From the NCBI GenBank assembly GCA_910588135.1, contig CAJUOT010000039.1:2076-23907 (forward strand): a stretch of 21,832 bases of DNA, written 5' to 3'. A program made the translations under genes and the position numbers. This document shows, in pieces, positions 14,227 to 21,301 of the stretch. A model generated the notes under the pieces. It ran no database searches. It was given only the letters and a program-made list of their open reading frames with translations, and had not been told where the DNA came from. Position 1 is the first letter of the stretch; each line of letters starts with the position of its first letter. This stretch comes from an uncultured Oscillospiraceae bacterium. GTDB lineage: Bacteria > Bacillota > Clostridia > Oscillospirales > Oscillospiraceae.

Positions 14227-15423
14227 ATGAAGTACGATTTTGAAAACGCCCACGCCCGGGTCAATATGGAGGCCGCCAAGTGGGACGCCATGGGCTCCGC
14301 TCCCGCCGAGGGCGTGGTCCCCCTTTCCGTAGCGGATATGGAACTGCTCTCACCTCCTCAGATCATTGAGGAATTAAAACGAACCGCAGAGTTTGGAATG
14401 TGGGGCTATACCCAGTGGGGAGAGCGGTATGCCTCCGCTGTCCGGCACTGGATGTCCTCCCGACATGGCTGGGATATCCAGTCCGACTGGATTGTGCAGA
14501 CTAATGGCGTCGTCCAGGCGCTGTACGCCGCTGTCCGGGCTTATACTAACCCTGGCGACGGTGTGCTGCTGATCACGCCGGTATACCCTCCCTTCTACCA
14601 GGCAGTAGAGCAAAACGGCCGCCGTATAGTGGAAAGTCCACTGTTGCTGGAAAACGGTCGTTATCAGGTAAATTTTACGGATTTTGAAGAAAAGGCTAGG
14701 ACATGCCGGATGTTCATTTTGTGCAGCCCCCACAACCCGGTGGGCCGGGTATGGACGCCGGAGGAACTGCGCCGTATAGGGGATATTTGTCTGAAGTACA
14801 ACGTGCTGGTGGTGAGCGATGAGATTCACTTCGATCTTATCATGCCCGGTCATCAGCACACCTGTTACGCCACCCTTGGGGATGCCTATGCCGAAAACTG
14901 TGTCGTGTGCACCGCCCCAAGCAAGACGTTTTCCCTGGCGGGCCTGTGCGTGGCAAATATTTTGGTTCCTAATGCTGGACTGCGGAACAAGCTGGCGCGT
15001 CAGGTGTCCCTGTCCGGCTGCAACACCTTCAGTATCTTTGGGCTGCGAGCATTGGAAGCCGGCTATACCCAGTGCGCCGATTGGGTGGATCAGCTCAACG
15101 AACACATATGGGGCAACTACCTCTATTTAAAAAAATTCATGGCACAGCATTTCCCCGGAGTGTGGGTGGCCCAGCTGGAGGGAACCTACCTTGGCTGGTT
15201 CGACTGCCGCTGTTTTGGCATGGATGGCCACACGCTGGGCAATTTTCTCCGAGCAGAGGCTCAACTGTACCTGAACGATGGCTATGTCTTTGGTCCCGCC
15301 GGGGACGGTTTCCAACGCATCAATCTGGCTTGCGGCCGTGTGGTGCTGGAAAATGCCCTGGAACGCTTGCGGCGCGCCGTTGAACTCCGCGGAATGCCCG
15401 TATCAGACAAAACCAAACGTTAA
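14227..15423 (+). CDS. MalY/PatB-type PLP aminotransferase (probable cystathionine beta-lyase)
   Basis: A 398-aa fold-type I PLP enzyme. The start MKYDFENAHAR..AAKWD matches the MalY/PatB subgroup; further marks are SVADMEL, TPVYPPFY, SPHNPVGRVW, VVSDEIHFDL and the Schiff-base lysine in APSKTFSLAGL (K233). MalY/PatB enzymes cleave C-S bonds in cystathionine or cysteine and belong to methionine/cysteine metabolism; the presence of cysK in the window is compatible but not linked by operon. The start at 14227 is taken because an upstream in-frame ATG (14194) adds a non-family extension; GAGGAG lies 12 nt upstream, slightly long. It precedes rimM by 14 nt, so the two may be co-transcribed. Confidence 0.88.
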   Translation: MKYDFENAHARVNMEAAKWDAMGSAPAEGVVPLSVADMELLSPPQIIEELKRTAEFGMWGYTQWGERYASAVRHWMSSRHGWDIQSDWIVQTNGVVQALYAAVRAYTNPGDGVLLITPVYPPFYQAVEQNGRRIVESPLLLENGRYQVNFTDFEEKARTCRMFILCSPHNPVGRVWTPEELRRIGDICLKYNVLVVSDEIHFDLIMPGHQHTCYATLGDAYAENCVVCTAPSKTFSLAGLCVANILVPNAGLRNKLARQVSLSGCNTFSIFGLRALEAGYTQCADWVDQLNEHIWGNYLYLKKFMAQHFPGVWVAQLEGTYLGWFDCRCFGMDGHTLGNFLRAEAQLYLNDGYVFGPAGDGFQRINLACGRVVLENALERLRRAVELRGMPVSDKTKR

Positions 15424-15437
15424 GAAAGGATATTTTC

Positions 15438-15920
15438 ATGAACGAATTCCTTGACTGCGGACAAATCGTCAACACTTACGGCATCCACGGTGAGGTACGC
15501 ATTGTCCCATGGGCGGACAGCCCGGAGTTTTTATGCCAGTTCTCCACCCTTTACGTGGGTGGAACAGCTATGGCCGCAGCCTCCAGCCGGGTTCACAAAG
15601 GCAGCGTCATCGTAAAGCTGGCTGGGGTAGATACGGTAGAACAGGCAATGGTTCTTAAAGGACAGACCGTTCAGATTCGCCGTGCGGACGCAAAGCTGCC
15701 CCAGGGCTCGTTTTTTCTGGCGGATATCATCGGCCTTGGCGTCCTGAACGAAAACGGGCAAAAGCTGGGCGTACTCCGTGAGGTGCTCTCCCCTTCCCGC
15801 CAGCAGGTCTATGTGGTGGCGGGTGAACGGGAGATTCTGATCCCCGCCGTGCCCGAATTTATCCTGGAGACCAACATTGCGGACGGTTATATCAAGGTGC
15901 GTCTGATTGAGGGGATGTAA
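15438..15920 (+). CDS. rimM: Ribosome maturation factor RimM
   Basis: A 160-aa protein with the two RimM domains: N-terminal beta-barrel starting FLDCGQIVNTYGIHGEVRI (the G.I...G..GEV signature) and C-terminal PRC barrel (LADIIGLGVLNENGQKLG...EILIPAVPEFI). It binds ribosomal protein S19 and helps 16S rRNA 3' domain assembly. AGAAAGGAT precedes the ATG. trmD starts 2 nt after its stop, the usual pairing. Unlike most Firmicutes it is not next to rpsP-khpA, which lie 9.1 kb upstream. Confidence 0.96.
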   Translation: MNEFLDCGQIVNTYGIHGEVRIVPWADSPEFLCQFSTLYVGGTAMAAASSRVHKGSVIVKLAGVDTVEQAMVLKGQTVQIRRADAKLPQGSFFLADIIGLGVLNENGQKLGVLREVLSPSRQQVYVVAGEREILIPAVPEFILETNIADGYIKVRLIEGM

Positions 15921-15922
15921 CC

Positions 15923-17239
15923 ATGTACCACATTGATATCATGACTTTGTTCCCCGATACAGTGGGCGATGTGCTTTCCGAGTCCATTCTGGGCCGCGCC
16001 CAAGAGCGGGACATCCTGCGCATTGAAACCCACCAGATCCGGGACTATACCCTGAACAAGCAAAAGCAGGTGGATGATTATCCCTACGGTGGAGGCCGGG
16101 GCGCCGTGCTCCAGGCCGACCCGCTGTACCAATGCTGGAAACACATTTGTGAACAGTATGGAAGCCGTCCCCACACCATATATCTCTCCCCCTGTGGAAA
16201 AACTTTCACCCAGGCAGACGCCAAACGGCTGGCCTGGGAGCACGACCGCCTCATTCTGGTCTGCGGCCATTACGAAGGAATCGACCAGCGTTTCATTGAC
16301 GAATGCGTAGAGGAAGAAATCTCCTTGGGGGACTTCGTCCTCACAGGTGGAGAAATTGCCGCCATGGCCGTAGCAGACGCAGTGTGCCGTCTGGTGCCCG
16401 GAGTTCTGTCCGACGCTGAGTGTTTTGAAAACGAAAGCCATTGGGACGGTCTGTTGGAGTATCCCCAGTATTCCCGCCCCGCTGTGTGGCACGATATGGC
16501 TGTTCCTGAGGTGCTGTCCACCGGTGACCACGCCAAAGTTAAACGCTGGCGGCGCAAACAGTCCCTTCTCCGCACCCGGCAGCGGCGGCCCGATTTATAT
16601 CAAAAGCTGGACCTGTCATCCGCTGTAGACCAAAAGCTTCTGGCAGAGCTGGAACGGGAACTTTCTCGCCCCCGCTTGCCCCAGCCGGTGGAATGCCGCA
16701 CAGCATCGGTGGACGACCTTGACGCCATGCTCGCCATTGTGGCTCAGGCCCAGGCGTTCCTCGCCTCCCAAGGCGTAGACCAGTGGCAGGACGGCTACCC
16801 TGAGCGGCGCCACCTCCTGGTGGACATCGAACGTGGCGAGTGCTTTGTCCTCACCTGTGATGGCAAAATCGGGGCGTTTTTTGTCCTCTCTTCCCGCATC
16901 GAACCCAGCTACGCTGCTGTTTCCGATGGAAAATGGTCTTCGGACGAGCCATATGCTGTTCTCCACCGCTGCGCTGTCGCGGAACCATACCGCTCCTCCG
17001 GGCTGGCTGGGCAAATCATTGGAACATGTGAACAGCTGGCGCGCCAGCAGGGCATCGCCTGGCTCCGGACGGATACCCACAAAAAAAATAAAGCTATGCA
17101 GGGACTGCTTCACCGGAGCGGATTTCAGTACCGGGGAAATATTATGGTAACGGTGAACGGCAGTCACGATCCTCGGCGGCTGGCTTTTGAAAAGCACATT
17201 GGGCGCCCTGCATCCTTTAGCTGCCCGACTCTCCCTTGA
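15923..17239 (+). CDS. trmD: tRNA (guanine37-N1)-methyltransferase TrmD fused to a GNAT acetyltransferase domain
   Basis: A single uninterrupted 438-codon frame. Residues 1 to about 243 are TrmD: MYHIDIMTLFPD, the DDYPYGGGRGAVL loop (51-63), the knot region ILVCGHYEGIDQRFID...EISLGDFVLTGGEIAAM (111-148), and the C-terminal tRNA-binding helices. TrmD makes m1G37 in tRNAs for Leu, Pro and Arg to prevent +1 frameshifts. Residues about 257-412 form a GNAT domain: TASVDDLDAMLAIV, GKIGAFFVLSS, motif A HRCAVAEPYRSSGLAGQII (acetyl-CoA pyrophosphate loop) and motif B RTDTHKKNKAMQGLLHRSGFQYRG. Typical TrmD is about 240-250 aa, so the extension is real added coding sequence. The acetyl acceptor is unknown. 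rimM lies 2 nt upstream; rplS does not follow, and degV does. Confidence 0.95.
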   Translation: MYHIDIMTLFPDTVGDVLSESILGRAQERDILRIETHQIRDYTLNKQKQVDDYPYGGGRGAVLQADPLYQCWKHICEQYGSRPHTIYLSPCGKTFTQADAKRLAWEHDRLILVCGHYEGIDQRFIDECVEEEISLGDFVLTGGEIAAMAVADAVCRLVPGVLSDAECFENESHWDGLLEYPQYSRPAVWHDMAVPEVLSTGDHAKVKRWRRKQSLLRTRQRRPDLYQKLDLSSAVDQKLLAELERELSRPRLPQPVECRTASVDDLDAMLAIVAQAQAFLASQGVDQWQDGYPERRHLLVDIERGECFVLTCDGKIGAFFVLSSRIEPSYAAVSDGKWSSDEPYAVLHRCAVAEPYRSSGLAGQIIGTCEQLARQQGIAWLRTDTHKKNKAMQGLLHRSGFQYRGNIMVTVNGSHDPRRLAFEKHIGRPASFSCPTLP

Positions 17240-17263
17240 CAATTCCCTCTGTTATGGTATAAT
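17236..17263 (+). promoter_or_regulatory. Strong promoter of the degV gene
   Basis: TTGACA (17236-17241), a 16-nt spacer and TATAAT (17258-17263) are both perfect consensus. The -35 overlaps the trmD stop codon, and the ATG of the DegV gene lies about 35 nt past the -10. Confidence 0.9.
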
Positions 17264-17297
17264 CTGATTTAGATTATCATGTAAGGGGATTATTTCT

Positions 17298-18134
17298 ATG
17301 AGTTTTTCCATTATCGCCGACAGCTGCTGCGACTTTACCCCTGAGATGAGAACCGATCCCGTTTTCCGTTCTATTCCGCTCACCATCCACGTGGGCGGAG
17401 CAGACTATGTGGACAACCAAAACCTAGACACCAGCCTGCTTATCTGCGCCATGTCCCAAAGCCCCGACGCCTCCTCTACCTCCTGCCCCTCCCCCGGTGA
17501 TTATCTGGAGGCATTCCGAAATGCGGAAGGGGATATTTACGTGGTCACCCTGTCCGCCCTGCTCAGCGGCTCCCATAACAGCGCATGGCAGGCCATGCGT
17601 CTCTTTGCTGAGGAGCAGCCAGAGCGGAATGTTCACGTATTTAACTCTTGCTCTGCCTCCGCAGGCGAGGTGCTCCTTGCCCAGAAGGTACATGAATTGG
17701 CCAGTTCCGGCCTGCCCTTTTCTCAGGTCGTGGCCCAGGTGGAGCGCGTTGTTGCCGAAACCAACACTCTTTTCGTACTGGAAAACCTGGATAATCTGAG
17801 AAAAAATGGTCGGCTGACCAAGGTGCAAGCCATGCTTACCGGCGCATTGCGCATCAAATTAATCATGGGTTCCACCCCCGAGGGAGAAATCTGCAAGCAT
17901 GGACAGGCGCTGTCCATCAAGCAGGCTTTGACCAAGCTGGTGGAAATAATGGCGGCGGACAAAAACCACAAAGGAAAAACACTATACATTTCCCAGTGCC
18001 TCTGCCCTGACCGCGCCCAGCAGTTGTGGGATCTGTCCAAAAAGCACTGCCATTTTTCCGGGGTGGTTATCACTGCAACCCGAGGGCTCAGCTCCTATTA
18101 CGCCAACAGCGGCGGCGTCATCGCAGCCTATTGA
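17298..18134 (+). CDS. DegV family fatty-acid-binding protein
   Basis: A 278-aa protein beginning SFSIIADSCCDFTPEM, with TLSALLSGSHNSAWQA, FNSCSASAGEVLLA, LENLDNLRKNGRLTK and the C-terminal GVVITATRGLSSYYANSGGVIAAY, all DegV hallmarks. DegV/FakB proteins bind one fatty acid and, with FakA, present it for phosphorylation. No FakA gene lies in the window, so the lipid role is by family only. AAGGGGATT precedes the ATG, and it has its own consensus promoter. The methyltransferase gene follows by 47 nt. Confidence 0.93.
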   Translation: MSFSIIADSCCDFTPEMRTDPVFRSIPLTIHVGGADYVDNQNLDTSLLICAMSQSPDASSTSCPSPGDYLEAFRNAEGDIYVVTLSALLSGSHNSAWQAMRLFAEEQPERNVHVFNSCSASAGEVLLAQKVHELASSGLPFSQVVAQVERVVAETNTLFVLENLDNLRKNGRLTKVQAMLTGALRIKLIMGSTPEGEICKHGQALSIKQALTKLVEIMAADKNHKGKTLYISQCLCPDRAQQLWDLSKKHCHFSGVVITATRGLSSYYANSGGVIAAY

Positions 18135-18181
18135 TTTTTTTGAAACTTAGATACTACCAGTAAAATAAGGAGTTGCTCTCC

Positions 18182-18712
18182 ATGGCTTATGCCCGTCTCA
18201 GCTTGGCCCGCACCTTTTCCGGCCCTATCTTGGACCTGGGTGGCGGCGGGGAAGGCATTATTGGCCGCATCTATTGCCATCAGGCGGTGGTTATAGATAA
18301 CCGTCAGGACGAACTGGACGAGGCGCCGGTCGGCCCCAGAAAGCTGCTTATGGATGCCGCAGACCTGACTTTTGCGGATGCCTCCTTCCAGCACGTCACT
18401 GCATTCTTTTCCTTTCTCTATATGTCCCATGACATCCAAGCCCAGGCCATCGCCCAAGCAGCCCGGGTTCTTTGCCCAGGCGGAAGCCTTCATATCTGGG
18501 ATGCAGAGATTCGCTCCGCATTCCCAGATCCCTTCCTGATAGAGTTGGATATTGACGCCGCTGGAACCCCAGTCCATACTACCTATGGTATTATCAAAAA
18601 AGATGCAGTCCAAGGGCCGGATCATTTCATCCATCTCTGCCGGAACACCCATTTACATCTGACTGACCGGCAGGATCGTGGCGACTGGTTTTATCTTTGC
18701 TTCATGAAATAA
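18182..18712 (+). CDS. Small class I SAM-dependent methyltransferase
   Basis: A 176-aa protein with the SAM-binding glycine loop ILDLGGGGEGIIG (16-28), a downstream acidic site in VVIDNRQDEL, MDAADLTFADASFQHVTAFFSFLYM (motif post-I/II) and AARVLCPGGSLHIWDAE (motif III). This is the compact Methyltransf_11-like fold; the substrate is not evident. The ATG at 18182 follows AAGGAG by 9 nt; an in-frame TTG three codons earlier is less likely. It sits between degV and rsmA on the same strand. A small-molecule or protein target is as likely as RNA. Confidence 0.82.
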   Translation: MAYARLSLARTFSGPILDLGGGGEGIIGRIYCHQAVVIDNRQDELDEAPVGPRKLLMDAADLTFADASFQHVTAFFSFLYMSHDIQAQAIAQAARVLCPGGSLHIWDAEIRSAFPDPFLIELDIDAAGTPVHTTYGIIKKDAVQGPDHFIHLCRNTHLHLTDRQDRGDWFYLCFMK

Positions 18713-18735
18713 ACTATGAATGATTGGAGGAGGCC

Positions 18736-19581
18736 ATGAACCTGACTGACATCCGTGAGGTCAAAGCCCTGCTCACCCACCACGGCTTCCATTTTTCAAA
18801 ATCTATGGGGCAGAACTTTCTCATTGCCAGCTGGGTTCCCTCAGACATTGCGGCGGCCTCCGGCGCAGACAAGGACTGCGCTGTTCTGGAAATCGGTCCC
18901 GGCATTGGCACCCTCACTCAGGAGCTGGCCGTCCGAGCCGGAAAAGTAGTCGCTATAGAGTTGGACACCGCCTTACCAGCCATCCTTAGAGAAACGTTGT
19001 CAGGTTTTCCCCATGTAGAGATTATCTCCGGCGACGTGATGAAGATGGATCTTCCACGGCTTGTCTCTGATAAGTTTTCTGGCCATACACCCATAGTCTG
19101 CGCCAATCTTCCCTATAATATCACTACCCCTGTGCTCACCCGTCTACTGGAAGCCGGCTGTTTTCGCTCCATCACCGTCATGGTTCAGCGGGAGGTCGCC
19201 CGGCGGATCTGCGCTTCCCCCGGCAGCTCAGACTGTGGGGCCTTCTCCCTGTTTTGCCAGTATCATGCCCAGTGCAGCTTTTTGTTTGAAGTCCCTCCAG
19301 ACTGCTTCCTCCCTGCCCCCAAGGTCACCTCCGCCGTGGTCCAGTTAATTCCCCGCACAGTACCTCCGGTGGCGGGCAGCCAAGATGCCATTTTTGCTGT
19401 GATAAAAGCCGCCTTTTCCCAGCGCCGTAAAACTCTGCTCAACGCCCTGTCCGCTGCTTACGGCAACCGCTATTCCAAGGAAGACCTGCGGCAGATCATC
19501 CTTGACTGCGGCCTCTCAGAGTCTGTTCGTGGAGAGAAGCTCAACTTGGAACAGTTTGCCCGTTTGTCCCAGCGCCTGTAG
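18736..19581 (+). CDS. rsmA: 16S rRNA dimethyladenosine transferase (A1518/A1519)
   Basis: A 281-aa KsgA/RsmA enzyme that dimethylates two adjacent adenosines in helix 45 of 16S rRNA. Visible: FSKSMGQNFL (N-terminal signature), SAM motif I LEIGPGIGTLTQEL, acidic VVAIELD, motif IV NLPYNITTPV, and the C-terminal AFSQRRKTLLNAL and LNLEQFARLS. Erm-type resistance enzymes share the fold, but length, C-terminal domain and lack of a leader support RsmA. ATG at 18736 is preceded by TTGGAGGAGG. It is followed by a hairpin that also controls the next gene. Confidence 0.95.
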   Translation: MNLTDIREVKALLTHHGFHFSKSMGQNFLIASWVPSDIAAASGADKDCAVLEIGPGIGTLTQELAVRAGKVVAIELDTALPAILRETLSGFPHVEIISGDVMKMDLPRLVSDKFSGHTPIVCANLPYNITTPVLTRLLEAGCFRSITVMVQREVARRICASPGSSDCGAFSLFCQYHAQCSFLFEVPPDCFLPAPKVTSAVVQLIPRTVPPVAGSQDAIFAVIKAAFSQRRKTLLNALSAAYGNRYSKEDLRQIILDCGLSESVRGEKLNLEQFARLSQRL

Positions 19582-19586
19582 TAACA

Positions 19587-19644
19587 AACCCTCCTTTGGC
19601 AAATCCTGGGTCACAGCATAGGATAGAGCAAAGGAGGGTTTTTT
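19587..19644 (+). promoter_or_regulatory. Terminator-like hairpin containing the amidase ribosome-binding site
   Basis: A 12-bp perfect stem pairs AACCCTCCTTTG (19587-19598) with CAAAGGAGGGTT (19629-19640), and an inner ATCCT/AGGAT stem can stack in the loop. Six T (19639-19644) follow at once, as in an intrinsic terminator for rsmA. The 3' arm holds GGAGG at the right distance from the amidase ATG at 19646, so folding both ends the upstream transcript and hides the ribosome-binding site. Confidence 0.75.
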
Positions 19645-19645
19645 C

Positions 19646-20389
19646 ATGCCTACTATTTACTTGTCACCTTCTACACAAGAGTCTAATATGTATGTGAATG
19701 GCGGCAGCGAGGAGGAGTGGATGAACCGGCTTGCTGATGCCATGGTCCCTTACTTAAACGCTTCTGGTATCCAATATACTCGTAATACTCCAGACATGAC
19801 CGCCGTGTCCTCTATCCGAGCCTCCAACGCCGGCACTTACGATCTCCATCTCGCACTGCACTCTAATGCTTCCGCCCCCAGCAATTACGGCCAAACCCGG
19901 GGAATTATTGTGTTCTATTATCCCGGGAGTTCCAACGGAAAACGGGCAGCTGAAATCATGGCAGACAACCTTAAAGCCGTCTATCCTCTACCCAACCGAG
20001 TGCGGGCAGAAGCCACCACCTCTATCGGCGAGGTTCGCCAGCCTCGCGCCCCCTCAGTTTTTATCGAGTTGGGCTACCACGACAACGAGGATGACGCCAC
20101 CTGGATCAAGACACATCTGGACGAAATTGCCAGATCCATTGTACTAGCCCTTACCGAGTACTTTGGTATCCCCTTCCTTACTCCCAATGGTCCCCAGCGT
20201 CAAGGTGTAGTGGATGTTGACTGGGGTTATCTCAATATCCGCTCCAGGCCATCCACGTCCGCCCCTGTGGTCGCCAAAGCATACGACGGCGCGCGTCTGT
20301 CTATTCTAAACCAGTGGCAAGGCTGGTACCTAGTATCCTTTGATGGAGTTGAAGGATACGCAAACAGCGACTTCATCACCCTGCTCTGA
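19646..20389 (+). CDS. N-acetylmuramoyl-L-alanine amidase-like protein with C-terminal SH3 domain
   Basis: A 247-aa protein: Amidase_3 domain (about 1-175) and a bacterial SH3 domain (about 187-247: DVDWGYLNIRSRPSTSAPVVA...GWYLVSFDGVEGYANSDF). The domain keeps an acidic EEEW segment (22-25), the zinc His in LALHSNAS (H72) and the catalytic Glu in IELGYHDN (E141). The usual first zinc histidine of a GHGG motif is replaced by LSPSTQESN near residue 7-14. There is no signal peptide, so it would stay in the cytoplasm unless released by lysis, holin or during sporulation. GGAGG inside a hairpin is the ribosome-binding site. Peptidoglycan cleavage is inferred from the family; altered metal site makes activity uncertain. 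Confidence 0.85.
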   Translation: MPTIYLSPSTQESNMYVNGGSEEEWMNRLADAMVPYLNASGIQYTRNTPDMTAVSSIRASNAGTYDLHLALHSNASAPSNYGQTRGIIVFYYPGSSNGKRAAEIMADNLKAVYPLPNRVRAEATTSIGEVRQPRAPSVFIELGYHDNEDDATWIKTHLDEIARSIVLALTEYFGIPFLTPNGPQRQGVVDVDWGYLNIRSRPSTSAPVVAKAYDGARLSILNQWQGWYLVSFDGVEGYANSDFITLL

Positions 20390-20484
20390 TTTATATCAAT
20401 AGGCTGCGTGTTCATATGGTTCTCTTTCTCCGGCTACATTTTCAATTCATTACGCAACGCTTTCTCCCCTTTTCACAGCCCCAT

Positions 20485-20517
20485 GGCCGCCTGCTGCTTT
20501 TCCAGCTGTGGGCGGCC
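20485..20517. other. Weak inverted repeat downstream of the amidase gene
   Basis: A 7-bp stem GGCCGCC/GGCGGCC with an inner CTGC/CAGC-like pairing; followed by CACTCTTCTTTCG rather than a clean T-run. It may end the amidase transcript. The 241-bp interval 20390-20630 otherwise contains only this and the tRNA-Pro promoter; short frames in it look non-coding. Confidence 0.35.
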
Positions 20518-20573
20518 CACTCTTCTTTCGAAATACTTCCTCAAAGTTCTGCAAAAAATATTAGATTTTCCTC

Positions 20574-20602
20574 TTGCATTTTCCTATAAAATGTGTTACT
20601 AT
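20574..20602 (+). promoter_or_regulatory. tRNA-Pro promoter
   Basis: TTGCAT (20574-20579), a 17-nt spacer and TACTAT (20597-20602) lie 28 nt before the tRNA 5' end. Confidence 0.65.
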
Positions 20603-20630
20603 ACTTGCGGTCCTAATTCCCAGGGAGTAT

Positions 20631-20707
20631 CCGGGTGTGGCGAAGTTTGGTATCGCGCTTGACTGGGGGTCAAGAGGCCGCAGGTTCAAGTCCTGTCACT
20701 CGGACCA
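20631..20707 (+). tRNA. tRNA-Pro, anticodon GGG
   Basis: A 77-nt cloverleaf: acceptor CCGGGTG/CACTCGG (one G-U), anticodon stem CTTGA/TCAAG around loop CTGGGGG (anticodon GGG at 20665-20667), T arm GCAGG...CCTGT with TTCAAGT, discriminator A and encoded CCA. This tRNA is a substrate type for TrmD. The 3' flank holds remnants of an integrated element. Confidence 0.97.
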
Positions 20708-20710
20708 ACG

Positions 20711-20745
20711 AAAACCGCTGAAGTCGAAAGATTTTTGCGGTTTTT
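20711..20745 (+). terminator. Terminator of tRNA-Pro
   Basis: Outer stem AAAACCGC/GCGGTTTT encloses an inner AAGTC-GAAA-GATTT stem-loop, followed by T-rich sequence. Confidence 0.85.
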
Positions 20746-20768
20746 CTTTACTTTTTTGCTTGAAATGA

Positions 20769-21071
20769 CTATCCCAGCTTGACTACTTTAGGCAAATCCG
20801 AACAAAAATCCGAACACTTTTCACCAAAACGGATTACCTTCATCGTCTCATCCATTCTATTAGAAGTCTCAGCGGCGGCATTGTCAGGGGCATGGACGTA
20901 CACCCCTAACGTCATTTCAATGTCATCATGTCCAAGAAATGCCTGTAGCTGTTTCGGCGGGACACCAGCATTTGCAAGCATCGTTGCCGCCGTGTGTCTA
21001 AGCTCGTGGAAGCGGAAAATGAGGGTATCCTCGTGGAAGTGGAAAACAGAACATGATATAATCCCCCTCAA
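20769..21071 (-). pseudogene. C-terminal remnant of a tyrosine-type site-specific integrase
   Basis: Reading the minus strand, FRFHELRHTAATMLANAGV and FLGHDDIEMTLGVYVHA are the catalytic boxes of phage/ICE integrases (box II Arg in HELRH, the His of LGH, and the nucleophile Tyr of GVYVHA). About 85 C-terminal residues survive; the N-terminal DNA-binding and core-binding domains (usually 250-300 more residues) are gone. Its 5' portion starts in a short tandem duplication, VFHFHEDTLI followed by FRFHELRH. Its stop lies 62 nt past a tRNA-Pro 3' end, the normal position of an integrase gene next to its attachment site, so an element probably once integrated in this tRNA. Confidence 0.85.
21003..21046 (+). 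repeat. Imperfect 17-nt direct repeat, period 27, at the integrase break
   Basis: CTCGTGGAAGCGGAAAA at 21003-21019 recurs with one change (C to T) at 21030-21046. The period is 27 nt (9 codons), so it is in frame with the integrase remnant. Confidence 0.9.
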
Positions 21072-21100
21072 GGGCTATGGTTTGCGCCATAGCCCTTTTT
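21070..21100 (+). terminator. Intrinsic terminator between the recombinase remnants
   Basis: Perfect 11-bp stem AAGGGCTATGG/CCATAGCCCTT with a TTTGCG loop and following T. A TATAAT-like hexamer (21057-21062) precedes it. It would normally insulate the serine recombinase start from the upstream element genes. Confidence 0.85.
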
Positions 21101-21121
21101 GCATAAAGGAAATGTGATATC

Positions 21122-21256
21122 ATGGCACGAAAAAGCAGAAAGCATCCTGAATTGGCTGTCCCGGTCAGTAAAGATACTGTAGGCTATATCCGACTATCCG
21201 TTCTAAACAGAGATCCCCACGGGTCTGTTAAAAATCAGAGGCTTAGCAACGCTTGA
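21122..21256 (+). pseudogene. N-terminal remnant of a large serine recombinase (44 codons)
   Basis: The 44-residue frame begins MARKSRKHPELAV and contains VGYIRLSVLNRD, the resolvase catalytic start with the nucleophile serine in YIRLS, followed by GSVKNQR, a typical next segment (S..NQ). It then stops at 21254-21256, long before the resolvase domain (about 150 aa) is finished. AAGGA lies 11 nt before the ATG. It is a disrupted start of a transposon/ICE recombinase, cut by whatever lies beyond 21240. Confidence 0.7.
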
Positions 21257-21301
21257 CAAGGGCACATAAGCCGTTGTATAAGGCGCGAATTTCAAAAATG
21301 T

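Noticed and set aside
14374..15105. Minus-strand 243-codon frame within the aminotransferase gene
   Set aside because: Antisense to the PLP enzyme with all its motifs; no recognisable domain.
18131..18178. Promoter for the small methyltransferase (TTGAAA ... TAAAAT)
   Set aside because: The spacer is only 15 nt and the -10 would overlap the ribosome-binding site, leaving no room for a leader.
18724..19581. Erm-type macrolide-resistance methylase
   Set aside because: The KsgA N-terminal signature, length and C-terminal domain, and the absence of a leader peptide, point to housekeeping RsmA.
20408..20662. 84-codon frame between the amidase and tRNA-Pro
   Set aside because: Crosses the tRNA promoter and 5' end, has no ribosome-binding site and no recognisable domain.
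20574..20768. Short frame running through tRNA-Pro
   Set aside because: It is a translation of the tRNA itself (the RGRRFKSCHS-type string is a well-known tRNA shadow).
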